NCBI RefSeq assembly: GCF_047238125.1
Contig: NZ_JBDFMH010000001.1
Coordinates: forward strand, 3,100,001 to 3,164,000
From: JBDFMH01 sp047238125
GTDB taxonomy: Bacteria; Pseudomonadota; Alphaproteobacteria; Sphingomonadales; Sphingomonadaceae
Length of the DNA stretch: 64,000 nt
Direction: 5' to 3'
Position numbers and translations under genes: made by a program. The notes beneath the pieces were generated by a model. The model worked only from the letters and a program-made list of their open reading frames with translations. It ran no database searches and was not told where the DNA came from. Positions 1 to 8,795 of this stretch are shown here, one piece after another (position 1 is the stretch's first letter; every line of letters begins with the position of its first letter).

Positions 1-281
1 CCGCGCTCCGCCGCCTTGTTCGGTACAGCCTTGGGCACGCCATGCGCGGAGAACACCACCGGCACGCCGTCCGGCACCTCGTCCAGTTCCTCCACGAAGA
101 TCGCGCCCTGCGCCTTCAGCGCATCCACCACGAACTTGTTGTGCACGATTTCATGCCGCACGTAGACGGGTGCACCATATTTCTCGATCGCCAGCTCGAC
201 GATCCGGATCGCACGGTCGACCCCGGCGCAAAAGCCGCGCGGCGCGGCGATCAGCAGGCGGAGCGGAGGAAGGGAAGCCAT
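1..281 (-). CDS. ispH: 4-hydroxy-3-methylbut-2-enyl diphosphate reductase IspH (LytB), 5' part only
   Basis: The gene is read on the minus strand and cut off by the left window edge, so only about the first 93 residues are present. IspH is the iron-sulfur enzyme of the last step of the non-mevalonate isoprenoid pathway, making IPP and DMAPP. The visible part starts MASLPPLRLL and carries the family's N-terminal signature PRGFCAGVDRAI, whose Cys is an Fe-S ligand, then the VYVRHEIVHNKFVV and FSAHGVP segments typical of IspH. The ATG at 281 is supported by the immediate start of conserved sequence and by an upstream GGAGGAAG-type composition on the coding strand. It diverges from the lipoprotein gene at 394. 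Confidence 0.93.
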   Translation of the reverse strand, partial: MASLPPLRLLIAAPRGFCAGVDRAIRIVELAIEKYGAPVYVRHEIVHNKFVVDALKAQGAIFVEELDEVPDGVPVVFSAHGVPKAVPNKAAER

Positions 282-393
282 GGCCGCGCTCTACGCGATC
301 CCGCCGCCGGGCGGAAGTCCGCGCTTGCTTGTGCGCGCGCCGCCGCCTTCCTATGATGCGGCCTACTTTGCGATACCATCCCAGGGAGTTTCC

Positions 394-1038
394 GTGCAGC
401 GTATCATCCTTTCCGCGCTCGGCCTGGGCGCGCTGGCGCTCGGCGGTTGCGCCGGCGGCAACATGGAATTCGACGAGACCGGCGGCGTCCGGATCGTGCG
501 CTCGGCCTGCCCTGCAGTCGCGATCCCGGCGCAAACCGGTGACATTACGCTGTTCAATCCGCCCAGCAGCCGCGACGCCCGCGCGATCGACGTAGTCGCG
601 ACGATCGTGAACCTGAAATCCAGCTGTGATGGAAACAGCGATCCGCTGCGCGCGACCGCCAGTTTCGAAGTGCTTGCCCGCCGAAGCAGCACGGCTGGCG
701 CACGCGAAGTGATCATCCCCTATTTCTCGAGCGTGATCCGCGGCGGCAACCAGGTCGTCTCCAAGCAAGTCGGCCGCGTCGCGCTGCGCTTCGAGGACGG
801 TCAGGCCCGCGCTTCCACCACCGGCCAGGCCAGCGCCACCGTCACCCGGGCGGCCGCGACCATCCCCGAAGACGTGCAGAAGCAGATCACCCGGCGCCGC
901 AAGCCCGGGGATGCCGATGCCGCGGTTGATCCGATGACCGATCCGGCAGTGCGCAGCGCTGTGCAGCGCGCGAGCTTCGAACTGCTGGTTGGCTTCCAGC
1001 TGACCGACGCCCAGCTGGCCTACAACGCCACGCGCTGA
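394..1038 (+). CDS. Putative outer-membrane or periplasmic lipoprotein of unknown function
   Basis: Unrecognised protein of 214 residues. The GTG at 394 is preferred over an ATG at 280: it has a GGGAG Shine-Dalgarno about 5 bases upstream, and from it the protein starts directly with a lipoprotein signal peptide (VQRIILSALGLGALALGGC) whose lipobox ends at Cys19. The mature part contains two further cysteines in contexts such as VRSACPAV and LKSSCDGN, and is mostly beta-type and polar with an Ala/Thr-rich C-terminal third. The longer reading would put about 38 Pro/Ala-rich residues before the signal peptide and overlap the ispH start. Function is not inferable; the location is an inference from the lipobox. 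Confidence 0.8.
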   Translation: MQRIILSALGLGALALGGCAGGNMEFDETGGVRIVRSACPAVAIPAQTGDITLFNPPSSRDARAIDVVATIVNLKSSCDGNSDPLRATASFEVLARRSSTAGAREVIIPYFSSVIRGGNQVVSKQVGRVALRFEDGQARASTTGQASATVTRAAATIPEDVQKQITRRRKPGDADAAVDPMTDPAVRSAVQRASFELLVGFQLTDAQLAYNATR

Positions 1039-1090
1039 CGGGTGGATCGGGCGCGGCGGCGGCCGCGCCTGCACAGGGTCTATCCGGGGC

Positions 1091-1164
1091 TGGAGCGGGT
1101 GAAGGGAATCGAACCCTCGTCGTAAGCTTGGGAAGCTTCTGCTCTACCATTGAGCTACACCCGC
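1091..1164 (-). tRNA. tRNA-Gly (anticodon CCC)
   Basis: The minus strand reads a complete 74-nt cloverleaf that begins GCGGGTGTAGCTCAATGG and ends in an encoded CCA. The acceptor stem GCGGGTG pairs with CACCCGC, the T-arm is GAGGG-TTCGATT-CCCTT, and the anticodon loop TTCCCAA places CCC at positions 34-36. The overall sequence closely resembles E. coli glyU-type tRNA-Gly(CCC). The outermost anticodon-stem pair is a G-A mismatch. Confidence 0.95.
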
Positions 1165-1353
1165 GATGCCGATGCAAGGATCAACCTTGCGACGTTCCGC
1201 TTCGCCGCTGTTGAGCGCGATTGCGCCATATCGACCGAAGCGCTTGCCAACTGCCACAATTTGTCAGCCTTGGTCAACGGCGGCTCAGCCACATGGGCTG
1301 TCGATTGACAGTCTTATGGGATCGCGCTTCGCAGCGTCGGTGCGCGCCGGCTT
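1165..1353. other. Intergenic region between tRNA-Gly and trmB
   Basis: About 190 bases with no credible gene. It must hold the promoter of the leftward tRNA-Gly gene and the 3' end of the leftward trmB transcript. A TTGACA hexamer is present on the plus strand near 1306, but there is no gene for it to serve. No strong terminator was seen. Confidence 0.5.
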
Positions 1354-2034
1354 TCAGCGCCTTCGGTACCGGAAATACCAGACCTCGTGGCCGATGCGTC
1401 GGGCTTTGGCTTCGTAGCGTGTCTCCGGCCAATCGTCCGGGCGGATGAGAAAATCCTGCGGATGTTCGCCCAGCCATTCGAAATCGGGCGAGCGACCCAT
1501 GATCAGCATTGCCCAGCGCACATAGACCGGGTGATCGGTGCCGAAGCGGAATTCCGCCCCCGGCTTCAGCCGCGAGGCGATCAGCGCGATCGGGCCATCG
1601 TTCATGAAGCGGCGCTTGGCGTGGCGCGCCTTGGGCCAGGGATCGGGATGGAGCAGATAGGCGCGATCGAGTGACGCCGGGGCAAGCCTGTCGAGCACGT
1701 CGAGCGCATCGCCCATGTGCAGCCGCACATTCTTCAGCACGCCGCGATCGATATGCGAGAGCGCGCCGACGACGCCGTTGAGGAAGGGCTCGCAGCCGAT
1801 GAAGCCGTGATCGGGCCGGGCGGCGGCCTGGCCGGCGAGATGCTCGCCGGCGCCGAAACCGATCTCAAGCTCGAGCGGGCGATCGCCGCCGAACAGGCCG
1901 GCGGCGGTGATCGGGCCGGTGGCGGGAACCGAAACGACCGGCAACAGTCCTTCAACCAGGGCCGCCTGGCCCTGGCGGAGGGCATGGCCTTGGCGGCGGC
2001 CGTAAAGACGGCGGATCGTGGCGGGATCGGTCAT
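1354..2034 (-). CDS. trmB: tRNA (guanine-N7-)-methyltransferase TrmB
   Basis: 226 residues. SAM-dependent enzyme that makes m7G46 in the variable loop of tRNAs. The Rossmann motif I region reads LELEIGFGAGEHL, matching the family's LEIGFGxGE, and the diagnostic TrmB block is LLHPDPWPKARHAKRRFM. A TDHPVYVRWA segment and the C-terminal TRYEAKARRIGHEVW motif (family T-x-Y-E-x-K/R) are intact. The start at 2034 gives MTDPATIRRLYGRRQG, the usual N-terminus of alphaproteobacterial TrmB; the frame stays open upstream but that extension is antisense to the next gene and is not credible. Divergent from the ChaA-like gene. Confidence 0.95.
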   Translation of the reverse strand: MTDPATIRRLYGRRQGHALRQGQAALVEGLLPVVSVPATGPITAAGLFGGDRPLELEIGFGAGEHLAGQAAARPDHGFIGCEPFLNGVVGALSHIDRGVLKNVRLHMGDALDVLDRLAPASLDRAYLLHPDPWPKARHAKRRFMNDGPIALIASRLKPGAEFRFGTDHPVYVRWAMLIMGRSPDFEWLGEHPQDFLIRPDDWPETRYEAKARRIGHEVWYFRYRRR

Positions 2035-2088
2035 GATCCGCGCGCACCTAGCGGGTGGCATCCGCGGCGACAATGGTAGGGAGACGGC

Positions 2089-3174
2089 ATGGCGGGGGTA
2101 CAGGCGGGCAAGCTGCCGATCTGGACGATGGTGACGCCCTTTGCGGGGCTGGCGGCGCTGGCGATCGGCACGGGTGGCGGCATCGCCACCGCGATCGTGG
2201 CGCTGATCCTTGGAGCGTGCGTGCTGGCCGCGGTCCATCATGCCGAAGTGGTCGCGCACCGGGTGGGCGAGCCTTATGGCACGCTGATCCTGGCGATCGC
2301 GGTGACGGTGATCGAAGTCGCGCTGATCGTATCGATCATGCTGAGCGACGGCGCGGGCGCGCAGGCGCTGGCGCGCGATACGGTGTTCGCCGCGCAGATG
2401 ATCGTGCTGAACGGGATCGTCGGCACCTGCCTGCTGCTGGGTGCGAGCCGGCATCACGAGCAGAGCTATACCCAGACGGGCGTGAGCGCGGCACTGGCGA
2501 TGGTGGCGACGCTGGCGGTGCTGACGCTGCTGCTGCCCAACTACACCACCAGCGTACCGGGGCCGGTCTATACATCGTCGCAATTGGCGTTCGTGGGCGT
2601 GGTGAGCCTGGTGATCTACGGCGTGTTCGTGCTGGCGCAGACGGTGCGCCACCGCGACTATTTCCTGCCGTTCGACGCCAGCCCCGGCGATGTTGATGCG
2701 CATGCCGCGCCGCCGTCGAAACAGGTCGCGTTGAGCGCGGTCGGACTGCTGCTGGTTGCGCTCGTAGCGGTGGTGCTGCTGGCCAAGGCGCTTTCGCCGA
2801 CCATCAAGGCGGGCGTGGCGGCGATCGGCGCGCCCGAAGCCGCGGTCGGCATCGTGATCGCGGGGCTGGTGCTGCTGCCCGAAGGGCTGGCGGCGGCGCG
2901 CGCGGCACGGGCGGACCGGTTGCAGACGAGCCTCAACCTGGCGCTGGGATCCGCGCTGGCCACGATCGGGCTGACGATCCCGGTCGTCGCCTTCCTGTCG
3001 ATCCTGTTCGACTGGAAGCTGGTGCTGGGGCTGGACGCGAAATCGACCGTGCTGCTGGTGCTGAGCCTGATGGTGTCGATCCTGTCGCTGGGGACGGGCA
3101 AGACCACCGTGCTGCAGGGAACGGTGCACCTGGTGATCTTCGCGGCATTCCTTTTCACGACGCTGGTACCGTGA
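2089..3174 (+). CDS. chaA: ChaA-like calcium (sodium, potassium)/proton antiporter, CaCA superfamily
   Basis: 361 residues with about eleven hydrophobic helices. ChaA proteins export cations in exchange for protons across the inner membrane. The two alpha-repeat regions of cation/Ca2+ exchangers are visible: the first around GEPYGTLILAIAVTVIEVALI with its conserved acidic residue, the second around GLVLLPEGLAAARAARADRLQ followed by SLNLALGSALATIGLTIP. The hydrophilic loop in the middle (about residues 192-212, FDASPGDVDAHAAPPSK) separates the two halves. The start ATG follows a GGGAGACGGC stretch. It stands alone, divergent from trmB, with a palindromic repeat behind it. Confidence 0.88.
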   Translation: MAGVQAGKLPIWTMVTPFAGLAALAIGTGGGIATAIVALILGACVLAAVHHAEVVAHRVGEPYGTLILAIAVTVIEVALIVSIMLSDGAGAQALARDTVFAAQMIVLNGIVGTCLLLGASRHHEQSYTQTGVSAALAMVATLAVLTLLLPNYTTSVPGPVYTSSQLAFVGVVSLVIYGVFVLAQTVRHRDYFLPFDASPGDVDAHAAPPSKQVALSAVGLLLVALVAVVLLAKALSPTIKAGVAAIGAPEAAVGIVIAGLVLLPEGLAAARAARADRLQTSLNLALGSALATIGLTIPVVAFLSILFDWKLVLGLDAKSTVLLVLSLMVSILSLGTGKTTVLQGTVHLVIFAAFLFTTLVP

Positions 3175-3184
3175 CAGGTGCCCG

Positions 3185-3275
3185 AACCCGTTGGTGCTGA
3201 GCCTGTCGAGTCACTGTTCTCCTTCGGCAATCGAAGAGAAGAACGGCACTTCGACAAGCTCAGTGCGAACGGGTT
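3185..3275. repeat. REP-like palindromic intergenic element
   Basis: Two arms of about 27-28 bases form an imperfect inverted repeat. The left arm is at 3185-3211 and the right arm at 3248-3275; both contain the core GCTGAGC-TGTCGA. The centre has a smaller inverted repeat (GTTCTCCTTCG against CGAAGAGAAGAAC). The element lies between the convergent chaA-like and sugar dehydrogenase-like genes and could also act as a transcript end. It is one of four such elements in the window. Confidence 0.75.
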
Positions 3276-3295
3276 TGGACCGCGTGTGAGCCGGA

Positions 3296-4645
3296 TCAGC
3301 GCGAGGCGGTTGCCTGGGCGGGGCTGACGCGCCAGATGCGGTTGCCGACGTCGTCGGCCACCAACAGTGCGCCCGATTTGTCCCCAATCACGCCGACCGG
3401 CCGGCCGGCGACCTTGTCCTCGCTGCGCAGGAAGCCGGTCAGCACGTCAACCGGCGGGCCGGCGGGGCGGCCGCCGCGGAACGGCACGAAGATCACCTTG
3501 TAGCCGGACTTCGGGGTACGGTTCCACGATCCGTGCTGGCCGATGAACGCGCCTTCGGCAAAGCGACCGCCCAGCCGTACCTGATCGGCGAAAGCCAGAC
3601 CGAGCGAGGCGGTGTGCGGCCCGAGCGCATAATCCGGCCGGATCACATATTGGCGCTGATCGAGATCGGCATCGGGCACGCGGGTGTCGGTGTAGCCGCC
3701 CCAGTAAAACCACGGCCAGCCGTAGAAGCCGCCAAATTCGACATGGGTCAGATAGTCGGGGACAAGATCCGAGCCGATCTCGTCACGCTCGTTGACGACC
3801 GTCCACAGCGCCTTGCTCGCCGGCTCCCAGGCCATGCCGACCGGGTTCCGCAAGCCATAGGCGAAGACGCGCTTCGCCCCGGTCGCAGCGTCGATCTCCA
3901 GCACTGCGGCGCGATCCTTCTCGGCCGCCATGCCTCGCTCGGCGATGTTGCTGTTCGATCCGACCGCGACATAGAGCTTCGCGCCATCCGGACTGGCGAC
4001 CAGCCCCTTGGTCCAGTGATGATTGATACCGGCCGGCAGATCGGCGACCTTTTCGGCCGGCGCGGTGATCTTGGTCTGCCCGGGTTGGTAGGGGAAGCGG
4101 ATCAGCTTGTCGGCATCCGCTACGTAGAGCCGGTCCCCGACCAGTGCCATGCCGAACGGCGAGTAGAGGCCGGTCAGAAAGGCCGAACGGCTCTCCGCCA
4201 CGCCATCACCGTCGGCGTCGCGCAGCAGCGTGATGCGGTTGGCGCTTGGTGTGCGAGCGCCGGCGCGCTTCATCACAAGTCCCTGCACCCAGCTCTTGAT
4301 GCCCCCGCCGCTGCCCTCGGGCTTCGGCGGCGCGTTAGTCTCGGCGACCAGTATGTCGCCGTTCGGCAACAACAGCATCCAGCGCGGATGATCGAGACCG
4401 GCGGCAAACTGCTGCACCGCCATGCCGGCCGGCGCGACCGGCTTCTCGCCAGCTCGCCAGACGTCCGGCGTGGCGACGGCGACGGTCGGGATCAGCGGCG
4501 ATTTGGGTTCGGTCAGCCGCGGCTTCGGCCCCATCAGCTCGGCGATCGGCACCTCCGCCTTCTCACGGCCGAACGCATAGGCCAGCACGCCCGCGACGAC
4601 GAGGAGCAGCAGGACGACGAGGAGAATGCGGACGATGCGTTTCAT
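3296..4645 (-). CDS. PQQ-dependent sugar (sorbosone) dehydrogenase-like beta-propeller protein
   Basis: 449 residues. The N-terminus is a strong membrane segment or uncleaved signal (about residues 4-26, IVRILLVVLLLLVVAGVLAYAF), so the domain is probably periplasmic and anchored. The rest is a six-bladed propeller of the soluble glucose dehydrogenase/sorbosone dehydrogenase type: GLDHPRWMLLLPNGDILVAE, LYSPFGMALVGDRLYVAD, NHHWTKGLVASPDGAKLYVAVGSNSN, YGLRNPVGMAWEP, VVNERDEIGSDLVPDY, FGGFYGWPWFYWGGY and GQHGSWNRTPKSGYKVIF. The histidine in the HHWTKG segment and the arginine in GLRNP are positions used for PQQ and catalysis in relatives. The true substrate is unknown, and no PQQ synthesis genes are in the window. 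Confidence 0.82.
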   Translation of the reverse strand: MKRIVRILLVVLLLLVVAGVLAYAFGREKAEVPIAELMGPKPRLTEPKSPLIPTVAVATPDVWRAGEKPVAPAGMAVQQFAAGLDHPRWMLLLPNGDILVAETNAPPKPEGSGGGIKSWVQGLVMKRAGARTPSANRITLLRDADGDGVAESRSAFLTGLYSPFGMALVGDRLYVADADKLIRFPYQPGQTKITAPAEKVADLPAGINHHWTKGLVASPDGAKLYVAVGSNSNIAERGMAAEKDRAAVLEIDAATGAKRVFAYGLRNPVGMAWEPASKALWTVVNERDEIGSDLVPDYLTHVEFGGFYGWPWFYWGGYTDTRVPDADLDQRQYVIRPDYALGPHTASLGLAFADQVRLGGRFAEGAFIGQHGSWNRTPKSGYKVIFVPFRGGRPAGPPVDVLTGFLRSEDKVAGRPVGVIGDKSGALLVADDVGNRIWRVSPAQATASR

Positions 4646-4696
4646 TTCGGTCTTTCAGGCAGGATCAGGTGGCCAACGAACGGACGATGGTATCGC

Positions 4697-5605
4697 TCAA
4701 TCGGTACCTTCGGCACCATCGGATCGCGCCGGCGGATGGAGGCGAAGCCGCGAGACGCGCTTGACGTCGCCTGCGATCACTTCAAGGCGCCAACCACTGG
4801 CATGCGTCACGATCTCGCCTGGCTGAGGGACATGTCCTGACAGCACGGTGGCAAGGCCGCCGATCGTATCGATATCCTCGTCGACCTCGGCCAGGCGGGG
4901 ATCGATGAGTTCGGCGACATCATCGAGCTCGGCCCTGGCGTCGGCCTCCCACAGGCCATCGTCGAGGGGCACGAGCAGCGCGGCAGCCGCCTCGTCATGC
5001 TCGTCCTCGATGTCGCCGACGATCTCCTCCATCAGGTCTTCGATCGTGACGAGGCCTTCGGTGCCGGAATATTCGTCGAGCACGATCGCGAGATGGGTGC
5101 GGTTGCTGCGCATCTCGGCGAGCAGATCGAGCACCCCCATCGATTCGGGCACGTAGAGCGGCTCGCGCAGCAAGCCGGCAAGGTCGGCCGGCGGCTCCGC
5201 TTCGGTAGCGAGGATACGGAATACGTCGCGGATGTGGATCATGCCGACGACGGAATCGAGATTGCCGCGATACACGGGCAGCCGGCTATGCTGATGTTCG
5301 GCAAAGGTGGCGACGAGCTGATCGAAGCCGATCGTCTCGGGCACCGCGATGATGTCCGCGCGCGGCACGCCGATGTCGCCGACGGTGAGATCGCCGATGT
5401 CGAGCAGCTTGCGCAGCATCTGCCGTTCGACCGGGGAGAGATCGCCGCGCGACGGCGGCTCGCCTTCATGCTCCTCGATCGCATCGGCGATTTCCTGACG
5501 GAGCGTGGGCTCGTCCTCTTCGCCGAACAGCAGCGATCGCAATCCGTCCCACAGGCGGCCGCCCTGACTGGCGCGGCCGCCGCTTCTACTGGAATCGTCT
5601 GGCAT
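4697..5605 (-). CDS. corC: CorC/HlyC-family CBS-domain protein (hemolysin family, Mg/Co homeostasis)
   Basis: 302 residues, cytoplasmic. A short low-complexity N-terminus and an amphipathic segment (LRQEIADAIEEHEGEP) precede a CBS pair at about residues 85-205 (VPRADIIAVPETIGFDQLVATFAEHQHSRLPVYRGN and VPESMGVLDLLAEMRSNRTHLAIVLDEYSGTEGLVTIEDLMEEIVGDI). A CorC_HlyC domain follows, with IDPRLAEVDEDIDTIGGLA and a terminal beta-rich part. There is no transmembrane domain, as in CorC rather than the integral YfjD type. It is last in the conserved phoH-ybeY-corC order, 71 bases after ybeY. Family knowledge links it to cobalt/magnesium tolerance; the biochemical role remains unclear. Confidence 0.88.
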   Translation of the reverse strand: MPDDSSRSGGRASQGGRLWDGLRSLLFGEEDEPTLRQEIADAIEEHEGEPPSRGDLSPVERQMLRKLLDIGDLTVGDIGVPRADIIAVPETIGFDQLVATFAEHQHSRLPVYRGNLDSVVGMIHIRDVFRILATEAEPPADLAGLLREPLYVPESMGVLDLLAEMRSNRTHLAIVLDEYSGTEGLVTIEDLMEEIVGDIEDEHDEAAAALLVPLDDGLWEADARAELDDVAELIDPRLAEVDEDIDTIGGLATVLSGHVPQPGEIVTHASGWRLEVIAGDVKRVSRLRLHPPARSDGAEGTD

Positions 5606-5676
5606 GGTCTTTCGCGGTCAGCCCCTGTTGGCGCGCTTGTGCCCCAGAACGAGCAATGCTGTCGAGGGTTGCGACG

Positions 5677-6189
5677 TCAGGCGTCGTCTTCGATCGGATA
5701 GGGATCATCGATGCCGAGCGTGGCGAGCACGGCGCGCTCGATCGCCTCCATCGCCTCGGCCTCGGCATCGTCCTGATGATCGTAGCCCAGCAGATGGAGC
5801 GTGCCGTGGACCACCAGGTGCGCGGCGTGATCGGCGACCGCGACGCCCTTGTCCGCCGCCTCCGCTGTGCACACGCCGTGGGCGAGGATGATGTCGCCCA
5901 GCAGGATCTCGCCGTCGTCGGTGTTGGCGAGGCCTTCGAGCAGGTCGGCCTGCACCATCGGGAAGGACAGCACGTTGGTCGGCTTGTCCTTCGCCCGATA
6001 GCTGGCGTTGAGGGTGCGGACCTCGTCGTCATCGGCGAAGCGGACCGAGATCTCGACCATCGCGGGCAGGGTAGCCAGCCCGGCCTGCGGGGTGGCGCGG
6101 ACCGCAGCATCGGCGGCGCGCTGGGCGAGCGCCTCCCAGTCCTCGGCCGTGCCCCAGACGGGTTCGATCGAGACGGCGGCGTCGATCAT
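5677..6189 (-). CDS. ybeY: Endoribonuclease YbeY (rRNA maturation factor)
   Basis: 170 residues. YbeY is a zinc-dependent single-strand endoribonuclease needed for 16S rRNA 3' end maturation and ribosome quality control. The metal motif H-x3-H-x5-H is intact as HGTLHLLGYDH, and the central LNASYRAKDKPTNVLSFPM and EILLGDIILAHG strands are characteristic. Length matches the family. It lies 39 bases after phoH in the usual phoH-ybeY-corC arrangement. Confidence 0.95.
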   Translation of the reverse strand: MIDAAVSIEPVWGTAEDWEALAQRAADAAVRATPQAGLATLPAMVEISVRFADDDEVRTLNASYRAKDKPTNVLSFPMVQADLLEGLANTDDGEILLGDIILAHGVCTAEAADKGVAVADHAAHLVVHGTLHLLGYDHQDDAEAEAMEAIERAVLATLGIDDPYPIEDDA

Positions 6190-6228
6190 GAAATGATCAT
6201 CCCCGTGCCGCGGAGGAGCTGCGACACA

Positions 6229-7230
6229 TCACGCATCGTCGGGACCCTCATAGGCCTGGACGATGCGGCCGACGATCGGGTGGCGGACGACATCGCCCGC
6301 GCCGAAGCGGACGGTGGCGATGCCTTCGACTCCTTCCAGACGAGTGACGGCATCGGCCAGGCCCGAGGCGCCCATGCCGCCGGGCAGATCGACCTGACGG
6401 GGATCGCCGCACACCACCATCCGGCTGTTCATGCCGAAGCGGGTGAGGAACATCTTCATCTGCGCGGGCGACGTGTTCTGCGCCTCGTCGAGGATGATGA
6501 AGGCATCAGCCAGCGTGCGCCCGCGCATGAAGGCGATCGGCGCGATCTCGATCTCGCCGCTCGTGATGCGCCGTTCCACCTGCTCGGCGGGCAGCATGTC
6601 GTATAGTGCGTCGTAGAGCGGGCGGAGATAGGGATCGACCTTCTCCTTCATGTCGCCGGGCAGGAAGCCCAGCCGCTCGCCCGCCTCGACCGCGGGGCGC
6701 GACAGGATCAGCCGCTGCACGCTGCCGGTGATCAGCTGCTGCACCGCCTGCGCGACCGCGAGATAGGTCTTGCCGGTGCCGGCCGGGCCCAGCGCGAAGA
6801 TCACATCGTGGCTGGCCAGCGCCTCCATATAGGCGATCTGGGTGGCGGAACGCGGGACGATCGTCTTCTTGCGGGTGCGGATCATCTGCGGCGGCGGATC
6901 GGCCACGTCGGCACGAATGATGCCATCCAGCACGGGTTCGGCCGACATCGCGATCACCCCTTCGACCGCACCGACATCGATATCCTGGCCCTGAACGATG
7001 CGGTTGTAGAGCCCGCTCAGCACATCGCGGGCGCGGGCGGCGGACGATGCCTCGCCCTCGATCTGCACCTTGTTGCCGCGCGCCGCGATATAGACGCCGA
7101 GCCGATTCTCGATCGCGATCAGATTGCGATCATATTCGCCGAACAGGCGGCCGAGCAGCTGTGGCTTGTCGAACAGGATCTCGAGGCGGGCGCGCTCGCC
7201 GGCGCGGGCGGGGACGGGCTTGCGGCTCAT
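6229..7230 (-). CDS. phoH: PhoH family protein (YbeZ-type ATPase)
   Basis: 333 residues. An N-terminal KH-like region (about residues 14-90, LFGEYDRNLIAIENRLGVYIAARGNKVQIEG) is followed by the PhoH P-loop ATPase domain. Walker A is ALGPAGTGKTYLAVA, Walker B is DAFIILDEAQNTSP, and a sensor segment reads MVVCGDPRQVDLP. PhoH/YbeZ partners YbeY in RNA processing, and the two genes are adjacent here. The start codon is the ATG at 7230, 196 bases after the miaB stop, so a promoter of its own is likely in 7231-7426. Confidence 0.95.
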   Translation of the reverse strand: MSRKPVPARAGERARLEILFDKPQLLGRLFGEYDRNLIAIENRLGVYIAARGNKVQIEGEASSAARARDVLSGLYNRIVQGQDIDVGAVEGVIAMSAEPVLDGIIRADVADPPPQMIRTRKKTIVPRSATQIAYMEALASHDVIFALGPAGTGKTYLAVAQAVQQLITGSVQRLILSRPAVEAGERLGFLPGDMKEKVDPYLRPLYDALYDMLPAEQVERRITSGEIEIAPIAFMRGRTLADAFIILDEAQNTSPAQMKMFLTRFGMNSRMVVCGDPRQVDLPGGMGASGLADAVTRLEGVEGIATVRFGAGDVVRHPIVGRIVQAYEGPDDA

Positions 7231-7426
7231 GCAATCCTTTCAGGGCACGCCGGTTGAAAAGCAGCGAAAGCAGCGCTCTCCCGGGGGTCGGCGCGCCCCC
7301 CGAAGGAACGAGGCCGGGCAGGGGCCGGATCGTGGGAACGGACGCGGACGCGAAATGGCTGCATCGCAGGCGAGTCTGACAGAGCGGACCGCTGTAGGAC
7401 AGCCTTAATCTACAGGTGCGGCGGGC

Positions 7427-8743
7427 TCAGGCAGCCTGTGCCATCCGCGCCACACCCGTCACGCTGACCGGGCCAGCGGCGGTGATGGTGACGGGCAGGA
7501 TCGTGCCGCCCAAGGCATCCGTCATCACATGCACCGACTGCAGCCAGGGGGATTTGCCAAGCATCTGGCCGGGCAGCTTGCCCGCGCGCTCGATCAGGAT
7601 CTCGGTTTCCTGGCCGATAGTGGCGCGGTTGAAGGCAGCCTGTTGCTGGCCGATCAGCGCCTGCAGCCGCTGCAATCGTTCGTCCATCACCGCAGCAGGC
7701 ACCTGATCGCCCATGGTGGCAGCGGGCGTGCCGGGGCGCGGGCTATATTTGAAGGTGAAGGCCTGGGCGTGGCCGATGCGGGCGACCAGATCGAGCGTGG
7801 CTTCGAAATCGGCATCGCTTTCGCCGGGGAAGCCGACGATGAAATCACCCGACAGCGCGATATCGGGGCGCACCGCGCGGACGCGATCGATCAGCCGCAA
7901 ATAGCCGTCCGCCGTATGGCTGCGGTTCATCGCCTTCAGGATGCGATCCGACCCCGCCTGCACGGGCAGGTGCAGGAACGGCATCAGCTTGGGTATGTCC
8001 CGGTGCGCGGCGATCAGGCCATCGGCCATGTCGTTGGGGTGGCTGGTGGTGTAGCGGATCCGCGCGAGCGCGGGGATATCGGCCAGCGCCGCGATCAGAT
8101 CATGCAGGCCGCGGCCACCGCTTTCCCAGGCGTTGACGTTCTGGCCGAGCAGCGTGATCTCGCGCGCGCCGGCGTCGACCAGCGCCTGCGCTTCGACCAG
8201 CACCGCATCCCAGGGCCGCGAGACTTCGGCGCCGCGCGTATAGGGCACGACGCAATAGGTGCAGAACTTGTCGCAGCCTTCCTGGACGGTCAGGAAGGCG
8301 GACGCGCCCTGCCGCCGCCGCGCCGGCAGGCGGCCGAACTTGGAATCGGCGGGCATGTCGGTATCCAGCGCAATCCGGCCGGCCGCGGCATCGGCGACGA
8401 GCGCGGGCAGGCGGTGATAGGCCTGCGGGCCGACGACGATGTCGACCGCCTTCGCGCGGCGCATGATCTCCGCCCCCTCGGCCTGCGCGACGCAGCCGGC
8501 GACCGCGATCATCGGCGCAGGCCCATCCTTACGGCGCAGCCGGCCGATATCCGAATAGACCTTTTCCGCTGCTTTTTCGCGGATGTGGCAGGTATTGAGC
8601 ACGACGAGGTCGGCGGTATCCGCGCTGTCGGCGGCGGCCATGCCCTGATCGGCGAGGAGCTCGCCCATCCGCTCGCCATCATAGACGTTCATCTGGCAGC
8701 CGAACGACTTGACGTGGAAGGTGCGGGGGGCGGGCTTTGTCAT
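7427..8743 (-). CDS. miaB: tRNA-2-methylthio-N6-dimethylallyladenosine synthase MiaB
   Basis: 438 residues. Radical-SAM methylthiotransferase that converts i6A37 to ms2i6A37 in tRNAs reading UNN codons. The N-terminal methylthiotransferase domain starts FHVKSFGCQMNVYDGERM and has its further cysteines in VLNTCHIREKA and VAGCVAQAEG. The radical-SAM cluster motif C-x3-C-x2-C is GCDKFCTYCVVPYTRG. A TRAM domain closes the protein (about residues 370-435, IGQETEILIERAGKLPGQMLGKSPWLQSVHV). Length and domain order are normal. The stop codon is far from phoH, so co-transcription with phoH is uncertain. Confidence 0.96.
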   Translation of the reverse strand: MTKPAPRTFHVKSFGCQMNVYDGERMGELLADQGMAAADSADTADLVVLNTCHIREKAAEKVYSDIGRLRRKDGPAPMIAVAGCVAQAEGAEIMRRAKAVDIVVGPQAYHRLPALVADAAAGRIALDTDMPADSKFGRLPARRRQGASAFLTVQEGCDKFCTYCVVPYTRGAEVSRPWDAVLVEAQALVDAGAREITLLGQNVNAWESGGRGLHDLIAALADIPALARIRYTTSHPNDMADGLIAAHRDIPKLMPFLHLPVQAGSDRILKAMNRSHTADGYLRLIDRVRAVRPDIALSGDFIVGFPGESDADFEATLDLVARIGHAQAFTFKYSPRPGTPAATMGDQVPAAVMDERLQRLQALIGQQQAAFNRATIGQETEILIERAGKLPGQMLGKSPWLQSVHVMTDALGGTILPVTITAAGPVSVTGVARMAQAA

Positions 8744-8795
8744 GGGCGGGGCGCTATAGGCGATCCGTTCGCGGGCGTCACGCGTGCGTCCGGGA

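Noticed and set aside
1354..3129. 591-residue reading that extends trmB upstream across the ChaA-like gene
   Set aside because: The extension is antisense to a clear membrane antiporter and is rich in Gln/Arg/His; TrmB homology starts at 2034.
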